From: Sinotaia quadrata
Taxonomy: Eukaryota > Mollusca > Gastropoda > Architaenioglossa > Viviparidae
Direction of reading: 5' to 3'
Length of the DNA: 64,000 nucleotides
Assembly (NCBI GenBank): GCA_028829895.1
Contig: CM054181.1
Coordinates: forward strand, 9,881,001 to 9,945,000
Positions 11,001-19,545 of the stretch are shown here, piece by piece. How positions within the stretch are numbered: the stretch's first letter is position 1; each line of letters opens with the position of its first letter. The notes under the pieces were generated by a model. The model was given only the letters and a program-made list of their open reading frames with translations, was not told the DNA's origin and did not search any database. The translations under genes and the position numbers were made by a program.

Positions 11001-12361
11001 ACAATCGAGACTTCAGCTACTGGTAAAATGTCTTGTTCGCCGTTTGCAAAGGTGACAGAGATTGTCTCCCCTGTGTAGTCGGTACGGTTAACTAATGATG
11101 CATTTACAATAGCGTCTAGCTCACACCCTGTATCAAGCAAAGCGATTGTATCGTGACCGTTTGCCTGTACTGGTGTTCGATTCGACTTTTCTGTTTTAGG
11201 TGTATGACTTTCTACTGCGTAAACTTTAGCTGTTTTCTTTTCAGGACATGTTCGTGAAAAATGGCCACTATCACCACAAGTGTAACATGCAAGATTCTTT
11301 TTATCTTTCTGTTTGTCGGACTTGTTTTTAGTGTCGGGTTTAGATGTTTTATCATCACGCTCATTAGGTGCCTTCCCGTCATTTTTCTTATCCTTTCGAG
11401 TCTGCGGTTCGTTCGGTCGAGACTTGTTGTTCGCGTGTGCGTTCGAGAATTGAGAATGTGCGTCATCAAAGCGATCGGCGGCGTTGCCTATCTCCTCTAG
11501 CGTAGATTTTTCCCTTGTTGCTAAGTGAATCAGTAGATCTGATTTGTATGACCCGAGAATGTGGTCTTTTACCATTTCATCCCTAAGACCTGCGTACGTC
11601 TGTGGAGTTTCGGCTAGATCTATCCATCTTTGGAACAAGTCAGCTACGCGTCGTATGTACTGTGCGTGCGTCTCTGAACTGGCTTTAGTGGCCTGTTTAA
11701 ACTTACGTCGGTATGTATCTGCTGTGAGTTTGTAACGTTTCAATAATGCGGCCTTGACTGTGTCGTAATTATCTGACTCAGAATCGCTAAGCTTATTGAA
11801 CTCGTTTTTCGCACTGCCCTGCAATAACCCCGATAAATTTATCGCCCAATGTTCCGCTGGAATGTTCGTTGCTCTGGCTAACTTTTCAAACGTTTTTAAA
11901 TACGCGTCTATTTGATCTTTGTTCTCATCAAATGGGACCATATTTATCTTTGGAATGATGTTTTCAATTCTACTGTGATTATTTCCATCGCTAGAACGCG
12001 AATCACCACTGCTTCTGCGATCACGGTTTGGATTGGTAACTTCTAGTTTCTTTACTTCCCATTCTAACCGTTTTATTTCCGCGTCTGCGGCGATGCGTTT
12101 GGCTTCTGTATCCGCTGCGATGCGTTTTGCTTCTGTGTCCGCTGCGATGCGTTTAGCCTCGGTTTCAGCTAGTCTTTCAGCCTCTAACTTCTTAGCTTCG
12201 CGGGCAGCTAACCGTTCTTCCCTTTCTATCTCTTGTCTCTCTTTTTCCGCTTTTTCCGCTTTCTCTAGCTCAGTTTTGATGTAGCTAGTCAGTTCGTCAC
12301 CTTGATATCCTATCATGATACCGGCTTCTTTCAGGTCTTCGATAACCTGTTTGCGATCCAT
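8024..12361 (-). CDS. Gag-Pol polyprotein of Gmr1-like Ty3/gypsy element, copy B
   Basis: The 1445-residue product is identical to that of copy A, with the same gag, protease, integrase, RT and RNase H order and all catalytic residues present. The start codon lies about 600 bp after the PBS candidate, and the frame ends about 210 bp before the polypurine tract. The element therefore looks capable of making all enzymes. Antisense frames within this stretch have no domain support and are treated as by-products. Confidence 0.96.
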   Translation of the reverse strand: MDRKQVIEDLKEAGIMIGYQGDELTSYIKTELEKAEKAEKERQEIEREERLAAREAKKLEAERLAETEAKRIAADTEAKRIAADTEAKRIAADAEIKRLEWEVKKLEVTNPNRDRRSSGDSRSSDGNNHSRIENIIPKINMVPFDENKDQIDAYLKTFEKLARATNIPAEHWAINLSGLLQGSAKNEFNKLSDSESDNYDTVKAALLKRYKLTADTYRRKFKQATKASSETHAQYIRRVADLFQRWIDLAETPQTYAGLRDEMVKDHILGSYKSDLLIHLATREKSTLEEIGNAADRFDDAHSQFSNAHANNKSRPNEPQTRKDKKNDGKAPNERDDKTSKPDTKNKSDKQKDKKNLACYTCGDSGHFSRTCPEKKTAKVYAVESHTPKTEKSNRTPVQANGHDTIALLDTGCELDAIVNASLVNRTDYTGETISVTFANGEQDILPVAEVSIVSDFVEGTVKAAVMENSPHDVILGCKYVLPCKKQTSTEPPLVNAVTRAASSKDKSVTAPMSAAPAVDKATVSEIKILQAEDETLDKLRRQAVLVSDVNTDDSNKKACIILKKGLLYRYSKVGDEFRKQLVVPQTKRNDVLRLGHESLFGAHMGVQKTTSRITSEFYWPDITADIRRFVLSCDTCQRTQSKNSIRPAPLGEPELISEPYKRVALDLIGPIIPTSTRGNRYVLTTIDYATRFADAVPLKNIDTETVAEALFGLWSRVGIPTEILTDQGSQFIGNVMKEVNRLLSIKHLTCTPYHPQANGLIEKYNGTLKTALKKLATDKPKDWDRYIPALLFAYREVPQSSTGFSPFELLYGRTVRGPMMILKALWTDERTDDEVKTTYTYVTDLRNRLETIGKIARENLTIAQSRQAEYYNKHTKPREFEVNDKVLLLLPEAHNKLQMKWKGPFVVTAKLGGLNYKVQTGKREKIFHVNLLKKYISREDQTTQADFVVATIVTEDEGDTDCVTGTLPNCPLQTDETVKDVRVNEALTERQKKEVNELLNEFSSTLTDKPGLTDLIEFSLKLTDNKPIRLKPYPLPHAKIDDVRREIKTMLDLGVIEKTDSAYGSPIVLIKKRDNSFRFCVDYRKLNQVTEFCAEPLPDPDLIFTKLANAHYYTKIDLSRGFWQIKVKDTDRHILAFTTPVGNYTWKVMPFGVSNAPSIFSKMMRSLLEPLYGRGVENFMDDLILGTQTWEEHLTLLRDVLARLKQANLTARPTKCEIAQFSLDFLGHKLSHGTMSPSEAKIAQLKDTSQPLTKTQVRSFLGLANYYRKFVPDFSAIACPLTDLTRKNMPTKVVWTDACQNAFDTLKSRLTSDLVVKLPDLTKPFLLRTDASNTGLGAVLLQEHNDTKHPVAYASRKLTTTEQKYSTSEKECLAIVWAIKKFENYLYGKTFVIECDHQPLAFLGQAQFTNSRLMRWSLFLTQYDANIHYIKGSLNVGADYMSRA

Positions 12362-12959
12362 TTTACTGTCTTAGCGCGCTGGCTACAATAAGAATGTATC
12401 TCGTGAATTGTGTGTTTTAACCGTCGGCGATAACTCCGCTTATCCCGAAAATAACTTTTAGGCTACAACCTTACAAAAATTATTTAATTTACTCAGAACA
12501 CCTTCCGAAATAAATTACGCGTTAACTCTTTACACGTTTCACCTGCTTGTCACAGTGTCCGCTGTTCCAAGACTTTCGTAATGTCACGGCTCCTACCATA
12601 CAACATTACACATTATATCTAGCACCCTAAATATAATAGTCCGAAGTCTGTTACTACCGATAACTCTCCTAGCTGGCGGTATAACCTTCGACTCCTCACA
12701 ATGAAGTACTCAGTAACACAATACTAAATAAATCATTCAATAGCTAACATGACATATTTAACTACGCTTAAATATATCAACATTAACTAACATGCACGCT
12801 ACTCTGCAAAAGAATACATGCACATGTCACAACAAAAGCAAAGAAAATCAGTGATACAAAAATCAAAAGAACAATTGGCAATTCTGTTCGTTCGTTCGTT
12901 TCTAGGTTATGATGCGCCCTATGTATAAAAATGTTACAATTTACAATTTAATACATATC
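12362..12959 (-). other. 5' leader between PBS and gag start, copy B
   Basis: About 600 bp, AT-rich, without a credible frame. It presumably carries RNA packaging signals, which I cannot locate. The identical leader of copy A is 5633-6230. Confidence 0.6.
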
Positions 12960-12976
12960 AATCCCGCGACGACCCA
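12960..12976 (-). other. Primer-binding-site candidate, copy B
   Basis: Four bases after the inferred LTR end the minus strand reads TGGGTCGTCGCGGGATT. Its complement resembles a tRNA T-arm plus acceptor stem ending in CCA. I could not assign the tRNA species. The equivalent site in copy A is 6231-6247. Confidence 0.5.
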
Positions 12977-12980
12977 CACT

Positions 12981-14528
12981 TGTTACGTTTCCAGTATTTA
13001 TTTAAAGACCCTGCTTAGAATAATTAAAAGACTTTAAATATAATTAATTCTTCCTCTCATATTCTACGCAGACTGGTTGCTCAATTTATTATCTGACTAA
13101 TTAAAAGTGCGTCTTGTAGTTCAGACGACAAATTTACAGACTAATAAACTGCGAACTTTTAGCTAGATTTGAAAACAGTTAAGTCCCTCTAAATTAATAT
13201 GCACTCGTCATCAATCTTTCTGCTCATCCGCCCCCATTCAAATCTAAGAATTAATCTAATTGGTCTATTGTGCATAGAAATCAACTACTAAGAGGTATTA
13301 ACAAAGAAAATAAGATTTAATAAAGTTTAACAAATTAACAATAAATCGAATGCAACGCGAATAGTCTTCACTCTGTCTTTACGCGCCTATGCCTGATTTT
13401 TGTCAATCTAAATTGCCAGAAAAGTGTTCCTTTGAGATCTGTACACTTGATTTTGCACTTAGCTCTATTCTTGTATCCTTGGTCTCAACACTCAGTCATG
13501 CTGATTCGTTCCCTCAGTCCCCCTTTAACGACACACGTGGTGCATAAGGAATGATGTCCCTTTGTTAGTGGCTAGGAACTGGAATTTTTGCAGCATGGCC
13601 CTCAGAGTGGATTTCGACACGCTTACACCAATAAGCTAATGCAGGTGAGGCATGGGTGAACATGAACCATGAGCCGACCTGTGGATGCAACGTGTTTGGA
13701 TATAATTCTCAACCTAACAGGTCCTACCTAGGCATGGCTCAATTAAATGCGCTGAACAAAGAGTTTCGACCTCGCGTCGCTTACAATTAGATTTTAGAAA
13801 AAATATAATCGTCTCACATGTGTTCCATTTAACAGTCATGACGTATGAAGCAATAAAATAGATACAACGTTAAATTAATGTTCATACAAGGGGTAATTCA
13901 AGCCGACAGAGCGCTTCACAATTTACAATTTAAATTACACGCAATAATTGAATTACATGAAGAATTCATATCGAGCGCAGCATTCTGGCTCTTAGTGAAT
14001 TAAAACAATATAAATTAAAGTACAGAAATGGAAAAATGGTTACAATAAATTTATATTCCGTAACATATAGGTTTTCAGCTATTTCTCTGAACCATGCTCA
14101 AGTGTATATGGAAATCATATAATACATAGCACAAATACATACTTAAACAATACATAGGCAAATACTATTAAATAAAATGATACCTTTGAGAGAAGTCGAA
14201 GGGTACCTTGATTCTCTATGGCGCCGGCTGCCTCTCACGACCCGAGTAAGCTGATGGAATTAGCTAAAATGTGCTCGAAGTGAGGGAGCGGAAGCGTGTG
14301 GGTACATATATAGAAAGGTATATTGCGTATCACGTGACTGTTCGCAAAGCATGTGGTTGGTTCGAGAACTGGACAATGGTCCTAAAGTTACATAACATCT
14401 TGACCTGTTCTAGAAGCACCTAGAAAAAAGGAAGCTTTGAACAAAGGGCCAAGGGTTTCAAATATTCGAATTTGAAGTAAACAAGGCAAGTGGGTCACGA
14501 AGTCGGACAATTTTATCAGACTGTGACA
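12981..14528 (-). repeat. LTR 3, 5' LTR of copy B
   Basis: Same sequence as LTR 2. The outer edge at 14528 abuts a 79-bp tandem repeat and is the only host/element junction visible for the tandem pair. Confidence 0.9.
14304..14312 (-). promoter_or_regulatory. TATA-like box in the LTR
   Basis: The minus strand reads CTATATATG about 215 bp inside the 5' LTR, which is a plausible U3 promoter element. The same motif occurs in LTR 2 at 7575-7583 and in LTR 1 at 846-854. The transcription start was not determined. Confidence 0.4.
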
Positions 14529-14890
14529 GTGTGCTCCTGTACATTGGAGTAAAATGCATGTTTGCATAATATATACGTAATTGTAAATGGGAGTTAAGGT
14601 GTGTTTGTGTGTGTGTGCGTGTGTGTGTGCTGTGTGTGTGCGCGCGCGTGTGTGTGCTCTTGTACAATGCTGTAAAATGCATGTTTGCATAATGTATACG
14701 TAACTGTATATGGGAGTTCAGGTTTATGTGTGTGCTCTTGTACAAAGCTGTAAATTGCATGTTTGCATAATGTATACGTAACTGTATAAGGGAGTTCAGG
14801 TTTATGTGTGTGCTCTTGTACAATGCTGTAAATTGCATGTTTGCTTAATGTATACATAACTGTATATGGGAGTTCAGGTTTATGTGTGTG
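14529..14890. repeat. ~79-bp tandem repeat with embedded GT tract
   Basis: Four units share the core GTGCTCTTGTACAATGCTGT and then ATGCATGTTTGCATAATGTA. Units start near 14530, 14652, 14731 and 14809. The first is interrupted by a (GT)n/(GC)n tract at about 14602-14655. The LTR retrotransposon ends exactly where the first unit begins. Confidence 0.85.
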
Positions 14891-15037
14891 CACAGCTGAG
14901 ATTCTGTTTGAACGTGTGTACATGTACTATGAATCAATGGAATACATTTGTTTTGCGCGCTTGTACTTGTTCAATAGACTAACATGGCTGACGGCACACA
15001 GGTAGAATTATGAAAAAGTAAAGTTGGTAAATGGCTT

Positions 15038-15175
15038 TATAAGATGTCTGACTGTACTTGTGAACAGTTCCACGTTTTTATATGATGTCTGACTGTACTT
15101 GTGAACAGTTCCACGATTTTATAAGATGTCTGACTGTACTTGTGAACAGTTCCACGATTTTATAAGATGTATCTC
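15038..15175. repeat. ~41-bp tandem repeat, 3 copies
   Basis: Three near-identical copies of ATAAGATGTCTGACTGTACT followed by TGTGAACAGTTCCACG. The ATAAGATGT core recurs in the next two arrays. Confidence 0.8.
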
Positions 15176-15420
15176 TCTGTATACATACATATTAATATGA
15201 TTGTATGATATCTAACTGTATTCATGCACTGTCGTATAGTTTTGTAAGATGTCTCTCTCTGTATGCATACATAGTAATATGATTGTATGATATCTAACTG
15301 TATTCATGCACTGTCGTATAGTTTTGTAAGATGTCTCTCTCTGTATGCATACATAGTAATATGATTGTATGATATCTAACTGTATTCATGCACTGTCGTA
15401 TAGTTTTGTAAGATGTATGC
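15168..15420. repeat. ~82-bp tandem repeat, 3 copies
   Basis: Units contain GTAAGATGTCTCTCTCTGTA, a TGCATACATAGTAATATGAT stretch and CATGCACTGTCGTATAG. The ATGATTGTATGATATC motif recurs at 15198, 15279 and 15361. Confidence 0.85.
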
Positions 15421-15429
15421 AGATGTATG

Positions 15430-15600
15430 TAGGCATGCTGGGCAGTTGGCCGGGGGGCCTCACGAGCAAAAAGGCCCCATGCTAATCTATATATGTTTTA
15501 TTTTTGTGAGTGGTTTTGTAGGGAGGAGCCCCAGCGCACTGCTTTGCCCGTGGGCCTATAATGCTGTTAAGACCACCCTGCCAGTATGAATGCTTTAGGT
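15430..15600. other. GC-rich block between repeat arrays, probable mobile-element remnant
   Basis: A locally GC-rich block (GGCCGGGGGGCC and CCCCAGCGCACTGC) interrupts AT-rich arrays. A similar GC-rich block occurs inside the minus-strand globin intron at about 29240-29310. No frame or terminal repeat is visible. Confidence 0.3.
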
Positions 15601-15842
15601 GTATGATTTTATAAGATGTTGTCTATATGCATGCATAGTTGGATGATTTTATAAGATGTTGTCTATATGCATGCATAGTTGGATGATTTTATAAGATGTC
15701 TGTCTGTATGCATGCATAGTTGGATGATTTTATAAGATGTCTGTCTATATGCATGCATAGCTGGATGATTTTATAAGATGTCTGTCTGTATGCATGCATA
15801 GTTGGATGGTTTTATAAGCTGTTTGTCTGTATGGATACATAG
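15600..15842. repeat. ~40-bp tandem repeat, 6 copies
   Basis: Copies of ATGATTTTATAAGATGTCTG followed by TATGCATGCATAGTTGG start near 15603, 15643, 15683, 15724, 15765 and 15807. They share their core with the arrays at 15038 and 15168. Confidence 0.85.
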
Positions 15843-16555
15843 TATCATGATTTAGTTATGTCTGACTTTACATGCTATTATTACTATCACTGACTTAATC
15901 GGATTTCTTTCTCTGAACACAATTTAGCACGTACAATATTTTCGTATGTGAACTGTTGCAATATGTTGTTTTCTATACCGATTCTGGCCTAATGGCCTAA
16001 TTACGACTCTCGGACTTTCTTAATGCCATCCCGGATTGCAGAGATTTCTAGAAGCTCCCTGTATTGAACAAGAATTGACCCTATAACATACAACTCTTGG
16101 CGGGGAAGAAAGAGAAGCAGCCCCATTGTCTTCAACGTAATGTTCCATGCGCTGTCAGCCAGGCTGCACGGCAGTGAACAATCAGTCGGCACCTAAGTAG
16201 GGAGATCTATCAAGATAATGATTTTACATCGAGATGCAGAAATTTATCACGATATAAAATTCTTAATTGCTGTACTCAACCACTAAATTGATTCATCACC
16301 GCAGCGAGCAGCTTCGAAAATCGCCCTCGAAAATTCCTTCGCTGTTTTCAATATGTTGTCTCCATCGATTTTTGTTCTGCTGTTTTCTACGCCAAGGACA
16401 TTTTCTAGAATCCTACACAGCTGGGGTTTGGGTTGTGTGTTTTTTTCTTATGAAGACCATTTGGTTACAATTTAGACTGTTTTGCTTTTTTGACGGTGAG
16501 GATTAGTGTGTCAGAACGTAGACTAGTATTGAGGGGTTTTATTCTCAAAACGTAA
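15843..16555. other. No gene recognised
   Basis: Single-copy sequence. A 63-codon minus-strand frame at 16001-16192 lacks any recognised motif and splice context, so I do not call it. The missing exon 2 of the plus-strand globin was searched for here by eye and not found. Confidence 0.4.
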
Positions 16556-16574
16556 AATGTTGTGTTTTTGGTGT

Positions 16575-16855
16575 TGAGTGTTGTTCCCTCAGAATATAAA
16601 TTGTTATACTTTTGATGTGGTGGGTTATTTTGTTAACGATGTGGGTTATAGTGCTTTTTATGTTGAGGTCTATTCCCTCAGAATATAAACTTTTATACTT
16701 TGATGTTGTGGGTTATTTTGTCAAGCTGTGGGCTATTATTCTTTTCATGTCCAGTGCTGTACCCTCAGAATATCTTTATACTTTTGATTTGTGGATTATT
16801 TTGTTTAAGATGTGGGCTCTTTCCATGTTGAGTACTATTCCCTAGAATTTAAATG
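16575..16855. repeat. ~86-bp degenerate tandem repeat
   Basis: Units marked by TTCCCTCAGAATATAAA, then TACTTTTGATGTGGTGGGTT and TATTTTGT. They start near 16587, 16675 and 16760, with a decayed fourth at about 16838. Confidence 0.75.
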
Positions 16856-17160
16856 ATTTCACTTTATTTATACATCATGTTGACGTAAGTTTATTTATGT
16901 AACATAATGTATCACTTTATTAAAACATCGCTTGAACTTCACATTTTTTATACGTCAATTTTTACATCTTTATTATACTCAAAATTTATATTCTCGTAGT
17001 TTATACATGTTAGTTATATATGAGATTTGCTTTGCTTCAAGCTCAACAGCATGACTTTGATCGTGTTACTAGATCGGACCAGTAAGTCTAACCTTCATTT
17101 GACTTTAGTGTGTTCCTTATTTACTGCAGTGTTAGTGTAGCACCTCTTTCTAATTATCCA
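16856..17160. other. AT-rich spacer, nothing recognised
   Basis: Low-complexity AT-rich sequence between two arrays, without coding or structural signal that I can see. Confidence 0.4.
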
Positions 17161-18208
17161 ATATACTTATGCAAACATGTGAACACATTTATTATACAAC
17201 ATACGTTCACTATTATGTAAATATTTGTTATGCAATATACGTCCATACTTAAGCAAGAACATTTATTATGCAATATGCTTCAAAATCAATGCGTTTGTTA
17301 TGCAGTATACGTCTGCAATTAAGCAAACACATTTATTATGAAATATACGTCACAATCAACACATATATTATGCTATATAATCACAGTTAACACACTTATT
17401 ATGTATATACTTATGCACTATACGTAAAAATCAAAACACTTATTACGCAAAATACGTTTAACAAACATATTTATCACGAGGTGTACAGTCACAATCAACA
17501 CATTCATAATGTAATTTACGTCACAGTCAACACATTAGTCATGCAACGAACTTCACAGACAACACATTCATCTGCATGTACGTCATAATCTACACACGTA
17601 CCATGCAATGTACGGCACGATCAACACATTTATCATGTACTCTACGTACAGTCAACACATTTATAATGCAATGAACGTCACAATTAACACATTTATCATG
17701 CATATACGTCACAATCAACACATTTGATATGCAATGTACGTCACAATCAACACATTTATCATGCATATACGTCACAATCAACACATTTAATATGCAATGT
17801 ACGTCACAATCAACACATTTATCATGCATATACGTCACAATCAACACATTTGATATGCAATGTACGTCACGATCAACACATTTATCATACAATGTACGTC
17901 ACAATCAACACATTTATCACTCAGTGTACATTACAATCAACACATTTATCACTCAGTGTACATCACAATCAACACATTTATCACTCAGTGTACATTACAA
18001 TCAACACATTTATCACTCAGTGTACATTACAATCAACACATTTATCACTCAGTGTACATTACAATCAACACATTTATCACTCAGTGTACATTGCAATCAA
18101 CACATTTATCACTCAGTGTACATTACAATCAACACATTTATTAGAGTACATTACAATCAACACATTTATTAGAGTACATTACAATCAACACAGTGTACAT
18201 TACAATCA
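17160..18208. repeat. 32-bp minisatellite ending next to a globin exon
   Basis: The unit is ACAATCAACACATTTATCAC plus TCAGTGTACATT. Divergent copies with a TATGCA variant lie at 17160-17700, alternating two-unit forms at 17700-17880, and near-identical copies at 17900-18130. Period measured as 32 (17901 to 17933). The array stops about 45 bp before the splice acceptor at 18254. Long frames over it on both strands are by-products of the repeat. Confidence 0.9.
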
Positions 18209-18254
18209 TGCAATGTACATCCTCAATCTCGCGTGAACATGCTGCTTTCTACAG

Positions 18255-18683
18255 GCTAACGAAGAGCTTGAAAATGACCCTCGCTTCAGAGGTCATGCTG
18301 CCCGCTTCATGCAGGCTATTGGAGCTGTGGTAGACCGCCTGGACAACACAGACAATGAGCTGCAGAGCACACTGGTCGATCTGGGAGGTCAACACCGCCA
18401 ATTCCACAGCTTTAGCAAGGAGTACTTCTCGCTCTTCACCAAGGCATTCCTCATCGTACTGGAATCTCACATCGGGAGGGAAAAGTTCAACGCCGACCTG
18501 AAGAACGCATGGATCATGGTCATCAAGTTCATGGTCAATGAAATGCAGACAGGTTATGGGGATTTGGGTCAGGGCCCAACTCCAGTAAAAACAGATCCGC
18601 TGGAAGCAGTCAGGGAACTGGAGGAGAAGGAATCAGAGGCGTACATGGCGACACTAGAAAATATGAAAATCATGACGATGTAA
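18255..18683 (+). CDS. Globin, terminal exon (E to H helices); 5' exons not seen
   Basis: A splice acceptor (TTTCTACAG, ending at 18254) opens in phase 0 a 142-residue frame ending in TAA at 18681-18683. It covers globin helices E to H: the distal histidine (E7) is residue 14 in FRGHAARFMQ, the proximal histidine (F8) is residue 47 in LGGQH, and a G/H-helix tryptophan lies in NAWIMVIKFM. A charged C-terminal tail of about 38 residues follows. About two thirds of residues match exon 3 of the minus-strand globin at 28304-28708, with the same acceptor position and phase. The matching exon with the A-C helices was not found between the retrotransposons and this exon. Either it lies left of the window, making the retrotransposon pair an intron insertion, or the gene is broken. 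Confidence 0.88.
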   Translation, partial: ANEELENDPRFRGHAARFMQAIGAVVDRLDNTDNELQSTLVDLGGQHRQFHSFSKEYFSLFTKAFLIVLESHIGREKFNADLKNAWIMVIKFMVNEMQTGYGDLGQGPTPVKTDPLEAVRELEEKESEAYMATLENMKIMTM

Positions 18684-18919
18684 TGCAGATGACTGGAGGA
18701 ATTTTGTTACGCAAGGTTGACCGGACGTGTCTAGATTTCGACATCATTTCATTGTAATGCACCTCTGAAGGAATTTCGTTAAGAAAGCCGAAAGTATACA
18801 AATATGTGCATAGTTTCTTTGTAATACAATCATTTAAGAATTTCCTTTAAGTAAAATGAGGTGGTTGTATCTACTCTGAACATAATTCCTATACACTATA
18901 ACAAATTGGGAATTTGATT

Positions 18920-18925
18920 AAATAA
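18920..18925 (+). terminator. Polyadenylation signal of plus-strand globin
   Basis: AATAAA lies 237 bp after the stop codon, within AT-rich 3' sequence. It is the first canonical signal seen downstream. Confidence 0.55.
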
Positions 18926-19094
18926 AGAAAACCGGAAGTGTCTAAATATGAATATTGCCTCGTGGAAATGAAGGTTTTTCTTTATATGAATGTTAGCTAG
19001 AAGTACTTGTGGTGTTGAGAATGTCATATTGTTGTGTCTGAACTGGCACTCCAAGTAATGGAGAGTTATCGCCCCAACTGATGGGCAATGTTTC

Positions 19095-19545
19095 AGAACA
19101 TTTGTCTGGCCAGCCACTAATGACTACAGGAAAATCATTGGTTGACAACGTTTGGCTAGCACTGCCAATAATGACTATAGGAAAATCATTGGTTGACAAC
19201 GTTTGGTTAGCGCTGCCAATAATGACTATAGGAAAATCATTGGTTGACGTTTGGCTAGCACTGCCAATAATGACTATAGGAAAATCATTGGTTGACAACG
19301 TTTGGTTAGCGCTGCCAATAATGACTATAGAAAAATCATTGGTTGACGTTTGGCTAGCACTGCCAATAATGACTATAGGAAAATCATTGGTTGACAACGT
19401 TTGGTTAGCGCTGCCAATAATGACTATAGAAAAGTCATTGGTTGACAACGTTTGGTTAGCACTGCCAATAATGACTGGTAAAAAAATACACTGGTTGACA
19501 ACGTTTGGTTAGCAGTGCCAATAATGACTGTAAGAAATACATTGG
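19095..19545. repeat. 48/51-bp minisatellite
   Basis: About nine copies of GTTGACAACGTTTGGCTAGC, ACTGCCAATAATGACTATAG and GAAAATCATTG. Some copies lack AAC (48 bp rather than 51). Because both lengths are multiples of three, frames stay open on both strands over the array. I regard these as non-genic. Confidence 0.9.

Larger units (their letters stand above)
6252..14528 (-). mobile_element. Ty3/gypsy-type LTR retrotransposon, copy B, complete (8277 bp)
   Basis: This is a complete element on the minus strand: 5' LTR 12981-14528, PBS candidate 12960-12976, leader, gag-pol 12361-8024, PPT 7800-7812 and 3' LTR 6252-7799. The right boundary is firm because the copies stop matching immediately after 14528, where LTR sequence ends in TGTGACA and unrelated tandem repeat begins. 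The left LTR boundary is inferred from the matching terminus TGTTAC, giving imperfect inverted ends TGTCAC/TGTTAC, and from the adjacent PBS-like sequence. The LTR of about 1548 bp is long for the family. The right flank begins GTGTG, which predicts the target duplication expected on the unseen left side. Confidence 0.95.

Noticed and set aside
14388..14690. 100-codon minus-strand frame crossing the LTR edge
   Set aside because: Joins LTR sequence with tandem repeat; chimeric and periodic.
16001..16192. 63-codon minus-strand frame
   Set aside because: No motif, no splice context and no relation to globin on inspection.
17724..18236. Long plus-strand frames (up to 170 codons) over the 32-bp array
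   Set aside because: Periodic translation of a minisatellite in several frames at once, with no start context or domain.
18993..19512. Open frames of about 150 codons on both strands
   Set aside because: Produced by a 48/51-bp repeat whose unit is a multiple of three.
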